From Myxococcales bacterium (GTDB taxonomy: Bacteria > Myxococcota_A > UBA9160 > UBA4427), in assembly GCA_012959805.1 (NCBI GenBank), contig DUCN01000127.1, forward strand, positions 62,001 through 126,000: a stretch of 64,000 bases of DNA, in the 5' to 3' direction. Below, one piece after another: positions 1 to 12,987 of this stretch. A program made the translations under genes and the position numbers. Each line of letters opens with the position of its first letter. Position 1 is the first letter of the stretch. The notes under the pieces are model-generated. The model saw nothing but the letters and a program-made list of their open reading frames with translations, was not told the origin of the DNA and searched no databases.

Positions 1-135
1 GCCCGATCCGCATCGCTTAACGAATCCCGGTGTAAAGGCTGGGCCGCTGCGCATGATTTCTCAGACTTCGCGGCGCGCCGGCCGATGAGTTTCGAGTGGG
101 GGCTCGCCTGGTGGTCAGTCCCTGCTGGGAGGTCG

Positions 136-1458
136 ATGCAGACCGTGGAGCAGGATTCGGATTCAATGGGGCAGATTTTCGTCCTGGCATCGGGATGTGA
201 TATACGGCAGCTCAATTTGAGTGTCGCGGAAGGCTATTTGCTGTCCCGTTTTGACGGGGCCACCCCATGGCGCGTACTGCGTGAAATGGCGGGCATTCCG
301 GCGCTGGAAGCCGACACAGTCCTGGGTCGATGGATCGACGCAGGACTCCTCGAACCCATTCGGAATGCGGACGCGGCAGAAGCGTCGATGCAGCCGGCCG
401 GCGATTCGCTGGTTACCGAATCCCTCGAGGTCGAGAGTACGTCCGTGGAAACGCGCGCGATCGATGAGACGCAGATCGATGAAGAACTGGACATCGATGT
501 GGCGACACAGCGCCGCATCCTCGAGTTCGAAGCCTCTTTGGATTTGCCGTATGACGAGCTTCTCGACGTTCCCCGAGGCTCCGAGCCCAAGGTCGTGAAG
601 CGCGCGTATTTCAAGCTCTCAAAGGAATTTCATCCCGACCGATATTTTCGTCGGGACATCGGATCGCACGCGGCACGTCTCGATCGAATCTTCAAGAAGG
701 TTCTGGAGGCCCACGAACTCCTTTCGGATCCCGATCTTTGCCAGGTCGAGAATCGTTCGACTGTGAAGTCGGACGCTGAAGCGCCAGTTGCGCAGCTGGC
801 GGCGAGTGAGTCCGCTGCGAAACCCGAAGTAGCCGCTCCAAAGCCGCTTACGAAACTCGAACGCTTGCGTCAGCGCATGCCCTTCAAGATCGACCAGTTC
901 GCGTTTGAAGAGCGGCGGGCCACGGCGCAGGAAATTTTTCGGGCGGCCGAAGTATCTCAGAACGCAGGTCGCATGAAAGAGGCGGAAGCCAATATTCGAA
1001 TTGCCATCAGTTTCGATCCTGGGCGGGCTGAATTCAAGGAAGCACTCGGCGGACTGCGGATTCAGGCGGCCGGTGCGCGTGCAACGAAGCTCCTGGCAAC
1101 GCCGATCGAGCGCATGAGTGATGGGGAAATTCGGGACACTTGGACGCTGCTGGACGAAGTCTTGATCTATCGCCCACACGATCCCGAATTGAACGAACGG
1201 GCGGCTCGGATCTGTCTGCAACTCGGGAAAATCGGCCTGGCCGAAGAGTATGCACAGACGCTGATCGAGGGCGCGCCAGACGTGGCGGGATCACACACTT
1301 TGATGGGCAGGATCCATAGGGAGTTGGGCGACATGAAAGCGGCGGTTGGCTCGTTCGAGACAGCGCTCAAGCTGGACGATGAAGATTTGGATGCACGGCG
1401 AGCCTTGGCTGCTGTGCGACTTGGGGCGCACAAGGAAGCGCAAGGGGGAATGGCATGA
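136..1458 (+). CDS. J-domain protein with N-terminal winged-helix-like domain and C-terminal TPRs
   Basis: The predicted protein has about 440 residues. An N-terminal segment (nt 208-357) with the pattern LLSRFDG...AGLL resembles the small winged-helix domain that accompanies DUF4388 proteins. A J domain follows, with the diagnostic HPD tripeptide at about residues 166-168 of this form; it should stimulate Hsp70 ATPase activity. The C-terminal third reads as TPR repeats. There is no zinc-finger or client-binding region, so this is a class C J protein. Its ATG-TGA overlap with the next gene, a DnaK homologue, implies a dedicated chaperone pair. The start is uncertain: this ATG has GGAGG only 3 bases upstream, ATG 85 has no Shine-Dalgarno sequence, and ATG 166 is also possible. 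The frame stays open to the left edge of the window. Confidence 0.75.
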   Translation: MQTVEQDSDSMGQIFVLASGCDIRQLNLSVAEGYLLSRFDGATPWRVLREMAGIPALEADTVLGRWIDAGLLEPIRNADAAEASMQPAGDSLVTESLEVESTSVETRAIDETQIDEELDIDVATQRRILEFEASLDLPYDELLDVPRGSEPKVVKRAYFKLSKEFHPDRYFRRDIGSHAARLDRIFKKVLEAHELLSDPDLCQVENRSTVKSDAEAPVAQLAASESAAKPEVAAPKPLTKLERLRQRMPFKIDQFAFEERRATAQEIFRAAEVSQNAGRMKEAEANIRIAISFDPGRAEFKEALGGLRIQAAGARATKLLATPIERMSDGEIRDTWTLLDEVLIYRPHDPELNERAARICLQLGKIGLAEEYAQTLIEGAPDVAGSHTLMGRIHRELGDMKAAVGSFETALKLDDEDLDARRALAAVRLGAHKEAQGGMA

Positions 1459-3026
1459 GCCGAGTGATTGGAATTGATCTGGGAACGACGAATTCGTGCG
1501 TGGCCGTGATGGAAAATGGCCAACCGACGGTGATTCCGAATTCGGGGGGGTACAAGACGACACCTTCCATGTTTGGAATTTCACAGGACGGCAAACGACT
1601 CGTCGGTCACCTCGCTAAGCGTCAGGCGATCACCAACGCCAGAAACACGGTTTCTGCGGCCAAGCGCCTGATCGGCCGTCGCTTCGACGACCCCGAGGTT
1701 CAGAAGTCGATTGATCTCTCGCCCTTCGAAATCGTGCGCGGTCCGAATGGGGATCCCCGCATCAAGGCGGGCAGCAAGACTTTTACGTGTCCCGAAATTT
1801 CGGGAATCATCTTGCGAGAGATGAAGCGGGTCGCCGAGGAATATCTCAGCGAGACGGTCCATGAAGCGGTTATCACGGTTCCCGCCTATTTCAACGATTC
1901 GCAGCGACAGTGCACGAAGGACGCTGGCAAGATCGCTGGGCTCGAAGTGCTCCGCATTATCAACGAACCGACGGCAGCCGCGCTCGCCTACGGCATGAAC
2001 CGACCGAGCGAGGAGAAGATCGCTGTATACGATCTGGGCGGTGGCACCTTCGACATCTCCATTCTTGATATGTCTGACGGTGTCGTCGAAGTCCTGGCGA
2101 CCTCGGGCAACACGTTTCTCGGGGGAGAGGATTTCGATCGACGCATCGTTCAGCATCTCGTTGAATGGTTCGAAGAGAGCGAAGGGATGGATCTTCGCTC
2201 GGACACGATGGCCCTTCAGCGGCTCAAGGACGCTGCGGAAAAGGCTAAATGCGATCTCTCGATTCGCGATACCGTCGAGATCAATCTACCCTTCATCGCG
2301 AGTGACTCTGAGGGTCCACGGCATCTCAACTATGAGCTGACTCGCGAGGATCTCGAAAGCCTCGTGCATGATGTGGTGGAGGGCACGCTGAAGAGCGTCG
2401 AGCAGTGCTGCGTTGATGCAGGTGTTCAGCCCTCCGACATCGATCAGGTCGTGCTGGTCGGCGGGCAGTCGCGCATGCCGCTGGTGCAGCGTCGCGTGAC
2501 CGAATACTTCGGAAAGCGTCCTCACAAGGGCGTGAACCCGGACGAGGTCGTTGGACTCGGCGCAGCCGTGCAGGCGGCTGCCTTGCTTGATTCAGGAAAT
2601 GACATGTTGCTTCTCGACTTGACGCCACTTTCTCTTGGAATCGGCACCTACGGTGGGCATTTCGCCAGGTTGATCGAACGCAATACGACGGTGCCCGTCA
2701 GCAAGGGTCATGTCTTTACGACGACTCGTGATGATCAGTCTGCCGTCAAGATTCGCGTCTTGCAGGGAGAAAGCGATCTCGCTGCGGAGAACGATCTATT
2801 AGGCGAGTTCATATTGTCGGGAATTCGGCCGGCGCCGAAGGGCGAACCCGAAATCGAAGTGAGCTTCGACATTGATGCGAATGGGATCGTGAGCGTTTCG
2901 GCAAGAGATCTCGCGACGGACAAGGAACAGTCCATCACCGTGAGCTCGACGGGCACGCTGTCTGATGTCGAGATCGATGAAATTATTGAGGAGCATGACC
3001 TTTACGAAGTTCAGCTCCGAGACTGA
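1455..3026 (+). CDS. DnaK/Hsp70 homologue with truncated lid
   Basis: This is an Hsp70 ATPase. The N-terminus carries the phosphate-1 motif [10 protein letters not shown], followed by the phosphate-2 motif DLGGGTFD and the adenosine motif [10 protein letters not shown]. The beta-sandwich substrate-binding domain is recognisable ([14 protein letters not shown] through SVSARD). The protein stops at 523 residues, against roughly 610-640 for housekeeping DnaK, so most of the helical lid and the acidic tail are missing. It overlaps the J-domain gene by 4 bases and is followed 10 bases later by a TPR gene. No grpE is adjacent. It is probably a specialised Hsp70 working with its J partner rather than the main DnaK; M. 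xanthus has such DnaK paralogues in social motility. The family call is firm, the role is inferred. Confidence 0.88.
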   Translation: MSRVIGIDLGTTNSCVAVMENGQPTVIPNSGGYKTTPSMFGISQDGKRLVGHLAKRQAITNARNTVSAAKRLIGRRFDDPEVQKSIDLSPFEIVRGPNGDPRIKAGSKTFTCPEISGIILREMKRVAEEYLSETVHEAVITVPAYFNDSQRQCTKDAGKIAGLEVLRIINEPTAAALAYGMNRPSEEKIAVYDLGGGTFDISILDMSDGVVEVLATSGNTFLGGEDFDRRIVQHLVEWFEESEGMDLRSDTMALQRLKDAAEKAKCDLSIRDTVEINLPFIASDSEGPRHLNYELTREDLESLVHDVVEGTLKSVEQCCVDAGVQPSDIDQVVLVGGQSRMPLVQRRVTEYFGKRPHKGVNPDEVVGLGAAVQAAALLDSGNDMLLLDLTPLSLGIGTYGGHFARLIERNTTVPVSKGHVFTTTRDDQSAVKIRVLQGESDLAAENDLLGEFILSGIRPAPKGEPEIEVSFDIDANGIVSVSARDLATDKEQSITVSSTGTLSDVEIDEIIEEHDLYEVQLRD

Positions 3027-3036
3027 GGTCGAATTT

Positions 3037-3621
3037 ATGTCGGATGATTCCGATTCTAGACAAAATGCGGTGTCTGGCCTGCTTCAGCAGGGGCTCGAAC
3101 TCTATGGGACGGGCGATGTCGCCCAGGCCTTCCTGCTTTGGAGCGAAGCCCTCGAGCGCGATCCCGGAAACGAGGAAGCGCTCGATTATATGCGTGACGC
3201 CGATCGCCGGACGAAACCGCGCGGCGGTCCATCGGACGCCGGAGAGCCATCGATCATGGAGGATGCCAGACGTTTGCTTCGCGCTGAAGACAGTGACACG
3301 GCACTCGAGCTCCTTACGAATGCGCCGACGGAAGGCAGTCTCGAATGTGAGGCGATGATTGAACTTCTTCGCGCCAACCTGTTTCAACAATATCGTCGGG
3401 AACTCGGTGATCTGACCCAGATTGCTCGTCTCGCTGACGGAGCCATGGACAGTCCGCACAGTCGTAATCTGCCACCGAGTGCGGGATTCCTGCTTTCCAT
3501 GATTGATGGAGAGACGGCGCTTAGTGATCTCGTTTCCGTGTCCGGGATGGACCCATTCGAGGCGCTGCGATCGCTTTCACGAATGCATCAGGCGGGCATC
3601 CTGACGTGGGGAAACGCATGA
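3037..3621 (+). CDS. TPR protein with C-terminal winged-helix-like domain
   Basis: The protein has about 194 residues. A TPR-like motif (GLELYGTGDVAQAFLLWSEA) lies near the N-terminus, and the last 50 residues (GFLLSMIDGETALSDL...MHQAGIL) match the winged-helix-like pattern seen in the J-domain protein two genes upstream and in the protein at 62680. The start was chosen because ATG 3037 has GAGG about 8 bases upstream and lies just past the dnaK stop. Its stop overlaps the next start (ATGA). No enzymatic motif is visible. It probably acts as a scaffold for the chaperone and pseudokinase encoded either side. Confidence 0.7.
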   Translation: MSDDSDSRQNAVSGLLQQGLELYGTGDVAQAFLLWSEALERDPGNEEALDYMRDADRRTKPRGGPSDAGEPSIMEDARRLLRAEDSDTALELLTNAPTEGSLECEAMIELLRANLFQQYRRELGDLTQIARLADGAMDSPHSRNLPPSAGFLLSMIDGETALSDLVSVSGMDPFEALRSLSRMHQAGILTWGNA

Positions 3622-4568
3622 GCGGCGCCGAGGACATCTCACTTCTGGCCCATCTCCAGACTCCGATCCTGGTCGGTGACCCTGATGGTTGCATCGTCTA
3701 CGCGAACCCCGCCTTTCGAGGCCGTTTCTGTCGGGTCGGAGATGACCCGATGGGGCAACCCCTGGCGATGGTCTTCGGCGGCGGCGCGCGCGAGGTCGTG
3801 CTGGGTGTCACCGCGGAAGTGTTGCAGCGGGGGCAATCGGCTCGCCTGCAGATTCGGGAAGGCGAGTTCGCCTATACGGGAATGGCCTCGCCGATCGAGG
3901 CGCAAGACGATCGGGTGGGCGTCATCATGGTTCTGCTCGAAGAGCAGACCAACGATGAGTACATCACGGGTCTGGCGGATGAGATTGGTGAGCCTATTTC
4001 AGATGCCGTTCAATCGATGCAGATGCTCTCCCTGAGCCTTGAGGATCAGATCTCTGAGCACCAGAAGAGGATCCTCGAGCGCGGCCTGCGCTCTGCGGAA
4101 AGTGCCCAGAAATGGCTTCGCGAGCTGCAAGTGGCAATTCGCGGTGGAAAGGCGCAGCAGGGTCGCTTCGATGTGAGCAACGCGATCATGCGTGTCGTCG
4201 ACCGGATTTCAAACGACACCGAGACGCGCGTTGATTTCCAGGTCTTGATGCCACCGAATTTGCCAAGGGTTGCCGGGGCAAGCGTGGTCTTCGAACGACT
4301 CTTGACCGGGCTCGTGCATCAGCGAATCGAAGAAGCAATGCCCGACGAGCCGCTGACATTGTTGGCGCGAGCGCTCGGTGGGGATCAGCCACGGGGTGTC
4401 GTTGTCTCCCTCGTCGACATCCCGGATTCGGCGCGTCGGAGTGCGACCGGATTTCCACCGGATGTCGTGCAACAAGGCATGGCGTCGATGGGCGGTGAAG
4501 CGATCTGCGTGGAAGACTCGACGGCAGGCCGGGTGACGCTGATGCGTCTGTCGGTTGCATCTGCTTGA
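3618..4568 (+). CDS. PAS-domain protein with degenerate histidine-kinase core
   Basis: The protein has 316 residues. A PAS domain occupies about residues 10-110 (PILVGDPDGCIVYANPAF). A two-helix DHp-like segment follows, but the usual H-E-x-x-x-P motif reads LADEIGEPI, so the phosphoacceptor histidine is replaced by aspartate. The C-terminal ATPase-like region lacks a recognisable N box (RLLTGLVHQR in its place) and a DxGxG G1 box. It therefore looks like a catalytically dead kinase that may sense through PAS and bind partners. It is translationally coupled to the preceding TPR gene by an ATGA overlap. Confidence 0.7.
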   Translation: MSGAEDISLLAHLQTPILVGDPDGCIVYANPAFRGRFCRVGDDPMGQPLAMVFGGGAREVVLGVTAEVLQRGQSARLQIREGEFAYTGMASPIEAQDDRVGVIMVLLEEQTNDEYITGLADEIGEPISDAVQSMQMLSLSLEDQISEHQKRILERGLRSAESAQKWLRELQVAIRGGKAQQGRFDVSNAIMRVVDRISNDTETRVDFQVLMPPNLPRVAGASVVFERLLTGLVHQRIEEAMPDEPLTLLARALGGDQPRGVVVSLVDIPDSARRSATGFPPDVVQQGMASMGGEAICVEDSTAGRVTLMRLSVASA

Positions 4569-4632
4569 GAGCTTTCCCGCTCCCTGGGAGCGCGGTCCGC
4601 AGAGGACGACACCCGTCTTCACTGGTCGATCC

Positions 4633-6051
4633 ATGAACATTATCCGACTGTTCAAAAAACTTTCGCCGATCCTGTTGTGTGCGCTGTTGCTGGCTTGTCC
4701 GAGTGAGCAGCGTGAAGTCGTTTCAGAATCGACGGTGATCTGGCCCCCAAACGATCTGGTTGCGATCGAGATGATCAGCGATGCCCGCGCAATCGCCCTC
4801 AGCACAACGGGCGAGATTCATTGGACATCCGATTTGGGCGAAACCTGGAGCCGCTCCCATCTTCCCGCTGTGAATACGTTGCGTGGGATTTCCATGGTCG
4901 ACGAGGAGGTCGGCTGGGCAGTGGGCGAGGGAATCATCTTGCGGACCGATGATGGCGGTGTGCATTGGCGGCGTCAGCGTCTGCCGGGCCAATCCGCATC
5001 CATGCCACTCGTTGGCGTCCATGCCATTCGAAACGACCGGGCGATCGCCGTCGCAGCGAATGGACTGGTTCTGGGGTGGAAAGAAGGAGGGACGGGCTGG
5101 GTGGTCTTCCGGCGCCGAGATGACCTGGATATTCCGCGGCCAATCGAGCGATTGGACATTGCGTGCGCACCGGATAGCGGTCGGTGCTGGTCGATGGGTC
5201 GTCTTCTCGAACGCTCGGACAATGCTGGAGAGAGCTGGCGAGTCCAGGTGCCCGAGGACTTTGCGCGCTTCGAGGAAATTGAATTCAGTGTGGGCCAGGT
5301 TGATCTTGTGGACCGTGACCGAGAACGTCTTCGGGAATTCGTGGCGGCGAACCGCCACCGCAAGAATCTCGAATGGGTCCTCGAGCCGATCATCGGGTCG
5401 CTCGAACTCGAACGAATGGGGCGGCCGCGTGATGCAACGAAGCTCTTCGAGTTGATTGCCGCGCGACTCGAAGATGCGCGAGCCCAACTTGAAGACTCTT
5501 CAATTTCGGCCACGCGAATTATTGTGTTAGGCGACCCGCCCTGGAATTTCGACGACTATCTGGATGACGAACCGAATTTTCTGGAAAGCTATTTCCGCGA
5601 ACGGAGTGGCGAAGAGTCGGAATTGCGACTTCATCTCCGAGAACAAAGGATCCTGACTTCGCTTTGGATGGGCGAGGCGGGTCTGGGCCTTGCTGTCGGA
5701 CGCGCAGGCGTCGTACTTCGAAGCGTGGATGGTGGAGATCGGTGGCAGGCGATCGTGTCGCCGACGACGCATGATCTCAACGCGGTGGCGATCGGGGGGC
5801 AGCGTGCGGTCGTCGTCGGAGCCCAGGGCGGTCTGTGGACTTCCGCAGATGCGGGCGAGCGCTGGCGTCCGTGGAGGGGCGCTGGCGAGGCCGTCCATTT
5901 CGATTCGCTGCTTGCGATCTCATTTTCGCCATCGGGGAAGACGGGAATGGCCGTGGGCGATCGTCAGAGGATTCTACGAAGCGTCGACGGGGGCGAAAGC
6001 TGGACGGAACTGCAGCCGAGAGCGCCCTCGCAGGCAGAGCGGGCGCGCTGA
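4633..6051 (+). CDS. Ycf48-like beta-propeller lipoprotein
   Basis: From ATG 4633 the protein has 472 residues and opens with a lipoprotein signal: basic MNIIRLFKK, a hydrophobic stretch, then LLAC with the lipidated cysteine at residue 22. Repeated blades of the BNR/Ycf48 type carry the Asp-x-Gly-x-x-W signature (DDGGVHWRR, DNAGESWRV, DGGDRWQAI, DAGERWRPW, DGGESWTEL). Photosynthetic Ycf48 is a photosystem II assembly factor, but in non-phototrophs the family is a generic envelope propeller of unknown client. An insert of about 150 residues, rich in charged helices, splits the blades. An upstream ATG at 4555 would overlap the pseudokinase gene but would bury the signal peptide. Confidence 0.75.
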   Translation: MNIIRLFKKLSPILLCALLLACPSEQREVVSESTVIWPPNDLVAIEMISDARAIALSTTGEIHWTSDLGETWSRSHLPAVNTLRGISMVDEEVGWAVGEGIILRTDDGGVHWRRQRLPGQSASMPLVGVHAIRNDRAIAVAANGLVLGWKEGGTGWVVFRRRDDLDIPRPIERLDIACAPDSGRCWSMGRLLERSDNAGESWRVQVPEDFARFEEIEFSVGQVDLVDRDRERLREFVAANRHRKNLEWVLEPIIGSLELERMGRPRDATKLFELIAARLEDARAQLEDSSISATRIIVLGDPPWNFDDYLDDEPNFLESYFRERSGEESELRLHLREQRILTSLWMGEAGLGLAVGRAGVVLRSVDGGDRWQAIVSPTTHDLNAVAIGGQRAVVVGAQGGLWTSADAGERWRPWRGAGEAVHFDSLLAISFSPSGKTGMAVGDRQRILRSVDGGESWTELQPRAPSQAERAR

Positions 6052-6204
6052 CCAGCCCGTCGATTTCGTCCGTTTTCCCAGGTGCGGTCGTCGACACGTC
6101 GGCTCAAGGCCGTCACCCTCTGTTCCGATATCTGTACTGGGACGGTTTTGAAACGACGTCGAGACCTGGGGCTCGGCGAGAAACTCAATTGGGGAGAATC
6201 TGCG

Positions 6205-7665
6205 ATGTCGAAGGTCGATCGGTCTGCCCCAATTCCAGTCCTGATCGTGGGCGGGGGCGCAGATGCGATCGCGGCGACGCTGATCGTGGGTCTGGCCGCG
6301 TCGGGACAGGGCACTCGGTTTTCCTGTGCTGCGTTCGAGACGGCGGCTGCCGCTGCCGATGCTTCTGTCGGCGCCTCGCATGTGGTCTTGATCGCTGTCG
6401 GTGAGGATGCGGACGCGATTCTTTCGGACGTCGTGTGGGCACAATGGCGTCGACCCGGGGCGGCGATCGCCCGAATCGCGATGTCGAATGCAATGGCATC
6501 CGCCGACACAGGGATGCTCTCTGCCGAATCGGAATCTCCAGGCACCACTGTCTATCGATTGCCGATGGCGCAATTCGAAGCGCTGCCGGTGGCAACGCAG
6601 ATCGTGGCGCGGCTGCTCGAGGTCGAACAGGCGGAGTCGAGTCTGCGCTCGCAACTCGAAACCGAGCTTGCTTGCGAGGCCCTTGGGAGCTGTCTCGAGC
6701 CCGGCAAGCTCTACCCGATGGCGCTGGAACTTCTTCTGGCTCGCCTGGACTGTCGTCGTGGCATCGCATTCTTTTCACCGAGTCCTGCACCGGGGGGTGC
6801 GGGCGTGGCCGCCCGTGGTTTCCCGGAGGAGGTGAGGGATTCGCTGATTCGCGTGCTGCTCGATGAAAAATCCCTCGAATCGACGATGGGACATGGCGAG
6901 GTGGGCGTCGTGCCGTGGGGGCCTCTGCATCATGCGCTCGGTCGTGTCGGGCTGGAATCACCGGGTGCGCTCCTGTCCTTGCCCCTTCGTGGTGATGACC
7001 GCGAGGTGGGTCATGTCTGGGCGCTCTCCGAGGGCCGTCGTTTTGATGGGGCGGACCTGGAAACCGCGCGCACGATTGCACGTCACGCCAATGCCGCTCT
7101 GTCCACCGCCGAGCGGTATCACAACGCGAAGGAGCGGGCGTTCATCGATGACGTGACCGGCGTTTACAACGCCCGATACCTACTCGCGACCGCCGACAAC
7201 GAGATTCAGCGCGCCGCTCGCTACGGCAATCCGCTTTCGGTCCTCTTTCTTGATTTGGATCGGTTCAAGAAGGTCAACGACGTTCATGGGCATCTGGTCG
7301 GATCGGATACGCTGCGTGAGCTTTCGACGTTGCTTTTCGAGTGTGTTCGGCAGGTGGATACGCTGGCGCGATATGGCGGCGACGAGTTTACGATCCTGCT
7401 CGTCGATACCCCGCATGACGTCGCATTGCGCATCGCGGAGCGGATTCGGGCGCGGGTCGAGTCGCATCTTTTCGAGGCCGGACATGACGGCACGCTGCGG
7501 CTGACGATTTCGATCGGTGTGGCGACCTGTCCGATTCATGGCGACACGCGCGAGCCGCTGCTCGATGCCGCAGACAAGGCGATGTACCGAGCCAAGAGCG
7601 AGGGGCGCAACCGCATCAGCTCCGCCAACGAGCTCTCTCCGGGCCCGCCGGAGAAACGCCAGTGA
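6205..7665 (+). CDS. Diguanylate cyclase (GGDEF) with pseudo-receiver and GAF-like region
   Basis: This 486-residue protein should make cyclic di-GMP from two GTP. The catalytic motif GGDEF lies at residues 391-395, with an allosteric inhibitory RxxD site (RQVD) at 382-385, so product inhibition is likely. The N-terminal ~130 residues resemble a receiver fold (IPVLIVGGG...) but lack the acidic pocket and phosphoacceptor. The middle reads as a GAF-like sensor. ATG 6205 was chosen for the GGGGAG about 8 bases upstream; the longer frame from 6082 adds unlikely sequence. It closes the co-directional signalling block. Confidence 0.88.
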   Translation: MSKVDRSAPIPVLIVGGGADAIAATLIVGLAASGQGTRFSCAAFETAAAAADASVGASHVVLIAVGEDADAILSDVVWAQWRRPGAAIARIAMSNAMASADTGMLSAESESPGTTVYRLPMAQFEALPVATQIVARLLEVEQAESSLRSQLETELACEALGSCLEPGKLYPMALELLLARLDCRRGIAFFSPSPAPGGAGVAARGFPEEVRDSLIRVLLDEKSLESTMGHGEVGVVPWGPLHHALGRVGLESPGALLSLPLRGDDREVGHVWALSEGRRFDGADLETARTIARHANAALSTAERYHNAKERAFIDDVTGVYNARYLLATADNEIQRAARYGNPLSVLFLDLDRFKKVNDVHGHLVGSDTLRELSTLLFECVRQVDTLARYGGDEFTILLVDTPHDVALRIAERIRARVESHLFEAGHDGTLRLTISIGVATCPIHGDTREPLLDAADKAMYRAKSEGRNRISSANELSPGPPEKRQ

Positions 7666-7690
7666 CAGCGCGTTAGGACGCCTCTGGCGA

Positions 7691-7719
7691 TTGACAGCCT
7701 CGGGCGCTGTTGCTATCCA
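7691..7719 (+). promoter_or_regulatory. Candidate sigma-70 promoter for aspS
   Basis: The -35 box is a perfect TTGACA at 7691-7696. A 17-base spacer leads to TATCCA at 7714-7719, preceded by TG at 7711-7712 as in an extended -10. The -10 hexamer itself is weak (3 of 6). Transcription would begin near 7726, leaving a leader of about 250 bases before aspS. Apart from this promoter and the small frame at 7858, nothing else was recognised in 7666-7979. Confidence 0.45.
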
Positions 7720-7857
7720 ACTGGCCGATTTCAAAACGTTTTCTTGGTTCGAACGCCTCGCGAAGTGCTGCGCGTTTGTGACTCGCGCGTCGCGACGATT
7801 AGGCCTCTCGACGGGTCAATTGGCCGTCGGAGCATCCGAGACCCGGTCGAGCGTCGG

Positions 7858-7979
7858 ATGAACCCGATGAACTCGACCAACCAGGCTAAGCCGATGCCGT
7901 CTACACCACGTTCGCCAAGTCTGTCACCGACTAAACCGCCAGATACACCGCCAGATACACAAGAGTCACAGGAGTTTCG

Positions 7980-7983
<4 letters not shown>
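7858..7983 (+). CDS. Candidate 41-residue Pro/Ser/Thr-rich leader peptide upstream of aspS
   Basis: A short frame ends in TGA overlapping the aspS start as ATGA. Its product is rich in Pro, Ser and Thr and ends with two tandem PPDT units encoded by a perfect 12-bp duplication (7936-7959). PPD is a known EF-P-dependent ribosome-pausing motif. A ribosome paused there would sit next to the aspS ribosome-binding site (AGGAG at 7970-7974). The frame's own ribosome-binding site is weak, so it may simply be fortuitous. Confidence 0.25.
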
Positions 7984-10825
<2,842 letters not shown>

Positions 10826-10893
10826 TCTCGACCTCTCACCCTCCACCTTCCGACTTCCAATTTCGACCTTCCATCAACGGAGAGAGAACGAAA

Positions 10894-12063
10894 ATGAATG
10901 TTCACGAGTACCAGGCGAAGGCGCTTTTTCGGGAGTTTGGCGTCGCCGTTCCCGACGGCGAACTCGCGACCACGCCGGAAGAGGCGGAGCGCGCTGCAAA
11001 GAGCCTCGGAACGCCGATCGTTGTCGTGAAAGCGCAGGTCCATGCGGGCGGTCGCGGAAAGGGTGGCGGCGTCAAGCTGGCCAAGTCTGCGACTGAAGCG
11101 AAGACCGCCGCCAGTGAGATTCTCGGTATGACCCTGCATACGCCGCAGACGCCGCCCGAGGGCAAGCTTGTTCGGAAGGTCTACGTCGAGGCCGGGTCGA
11201 ATATCGAGAAAGAGTATTACCTCGCCGTTCTCTTCGATCGCGCTGCGGAGAAGTTCGCGCTCGTTGCCTCGACCGAGGGTGGAATGGAGATCGAAGTCGT
11301 GGCGGAAGCGACGCCCGATAAAATCTTGACGACGCTGATCGAGCCCAACGTGGGTCTTCGCGACTACCAGATTCGCGATCTGGGTTTCCGACTCGGCTTG
11401 GATCCGGATCAGGTCAAGAAATTCGTGCCCTTCGTACGAGGGCTCTTCAATCTCTATCTCGACAAGGACTGTTCACAGGTCGAGATCAATCCGCTGGTAC
11501 TGACCGCCGAAGGCGACCTCTATGCTCTCGACGGAAAGCTCAACTTTGACGACAACGCCCTCTACCGGCACCCGGAAATAGCAGCGCTGCGCGATCCAGA
11601 TGAAGAGGACGAGCGCGAACGCGCCGCCAATGAGATCGATCTCGCCTACGTCGGTCTTGATGGCAGCATCGGCTGCATGGTGAATGGAGCGGGACTCGCC
11701 ATGGCGACCCTCGACATGATTCATTACTGCGGTGGCACCCCCGCCAACTTCCTCGATGCGGGGGGCGGCGCCGACAAAGAGAAAGTGAAACAAGCTTTCA
11801 AGCTGATCCTGACAGATGACAACGTCAAAGCGATTCTCGTCAATATTTTTGGCGGCATCGTCCGCTGTGACTTGATCGCCGAAGGCGTGGTCGCTGCCGC
11901 CGCCGATCTTGGCGTTGGCGTTCCTCTTGTTGTTCGACTGCAGGGGACCATGGCAACAGAGGGACGAGCGATCTTGGCTCAGTCGGATTTGAACATCACC
12001 CCAGCGGAAACGCTCAAAGAGGCCGGCGAACTCGTCGTCGCAGCCGTGAAGGGAGCGGCCTGA
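10894..12063 (+). CDS. sucC: Succinyl-CoA synthetase beta subunit (ADP-forming type)
   Basis: This 389-residue ATP-grasp subunit binds nucleotide and, with SucD, couples succinyl-CoA cleavage to ATP formation. The N-terminus [17 protein letters not shown] is diagnostic, and the conserved C-terminal [10 protein letters not shown] segment is present. GGAGAGAG lies upstream of the ATG. sucD begins one base after the stop codon, so the two subunits are co-translated. Confidence 0.97.
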   Translation: MNVHEYQAKALFREFGVAVPDGELATTPEEAERAAKSLGTPIVVVKAQVHAGGRGKGGGVKLAKSATEAKTAASEILGMTLHTPQTPPEGKLVRKVYVEAGSNIEKEYYLAVLFDRAAEKFALVASTEGGMEIEVVAEATPDKILTTLIEPNVGLRDYQIRDLGFRLGLDPDQVKKFVPFVRGLFNLYLDKDCSQVEINPLVLTAEGDLYALDGKLNFDDNALYRHPEIAALRDPDEEDERERAANEIDLAYVGLDGSIGCMVNGAGLAMATLDMIHYCGGTPANFLDAGGGADKEKVKQAFKLILTDDNVKAILVNIFGGIVRCDLIAEGVVAAAADLGVGVPLVVRLQGTMATEGRAILAQSDLNITPAETLKEAGELVVAAVKGAA

Positions 12064-12064
12064 G

Positions 12065-12943
12065 ATGGCGATTCTCTGTGACAAGAATACGAAGCTAATC
12101 ATCCAGGGCATGGGACGCATGGGCACGTTCCATGCGGGCCTGTCTCGCGAGTACGGAACCCAGGTCGTCGGCGGGGTTCACCCGGGCAAGGGTGGAAGCG
12201 AGATCGACGGCATCCCAATCTTCAATACGGTTGCCGAGGCGGTCGCCGCTACTGGTGCAAACGCTTCTGTCATCTTCGTGCCTCCGCCGGGCGCTGCCGA
12301 CGCGATTCTAGAAGCGGCGGAGAACGAACTCGACCTCACTGTGTGTATTACAGAGGGCATTCCGGTTCTTGACATGGCTCGTGCGAAAGCAGCGCTGCAC
12401 GGCAGTCGGACCCGCCTGTTAGGCCCGAATTGTCCGGGCGTCGTCACGCCGGGTCAATGTCGAATCGGCATCATGCCGGCTCAGATCACCAAGCCCGGAC
12501 CGGTGGGTGTGGTTTCGCGTTCGGGAACGCTGACCTACGAAGCCGTCGATCAGCTCTCGCGTCTTGGCATCGGTCAGTCGAGCTGTGTTGGTATTGGCGG
12601 TGACCCTGTCATAGGCACAACCTTCATCGATGCCCTGGCACTCTTTCAGGCCGACCCCGAAACCAAGGCGGTCGTCATGATCGGCGAGATCGGTGGATCC
12701 GCGGAAGAAGAGGCGGCGGAATTCGTGAAGTCCAACATGGACAAGCCGGTGGCCGCATTCATCGCCGGACAGAATGCACCGCCCGGTAAGCGCATGGGCC
12801 ACGCGGGCGCGATCATCGCTGGGGGCAAGGGCAAGGCCTCGGACAAGATCGCGGCGCTCGAAGCGAATGGCGTTTTGGTTTCGCCTTCGCCGGCCGAGAT
12901 CGGTGAGACGCTTGCGAAGGCGGCGCCGGGGTTGGAGTCGTAG
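12065..12943 (+). CDS. sucD: Succinyl-CoA synthetase alpha subunit
   Basis: This 292-residue CoA-binding subunit carries the active-site histidine that is phosphorylated, in [16 protein letters not shown]. The N-terminal Rossmann segment binds CoA, and [13 protein letters not shown] is a family signature. It is coupled to sucC. Together with mdh upstream and korAB nearby, it covers the 2-oxoglutarate to succinate part and the malate step of the TCA cycle. It ends convergently with the dehydrogenase on the minus strand. Confidence 0.97.
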   Translation: MAILCDKNTKLIIQGMGRMGTFHAGLSREYGTQVVGGVHPGKGGSEIDGIPIFNTVAEAVAATGANASVIFVPPPGAADAILEAAENELDLTVCITEGIPVLDMARAKAALHGSRTRLLGPNCPGVVTPGQCRIGIMPAQITKPGPVGVVSRSGTLTYEAVDQLSRLGIGQSSCVGIGGDPVIGTTFIDALALFQADPETKAVVMIGEIGGSAEEEAAEFVKSNMDKPVAAFIAGQNAPPGKRMGHAGAIIAGGKGKASDKIAALEANGVLVSPSPAEIGETLAKAAPGLES

Positions 12944-12987
12944 TTCGCAGCTTGTGATTGCGTGATTCTGGCAGCTGTTTGCAGTCT

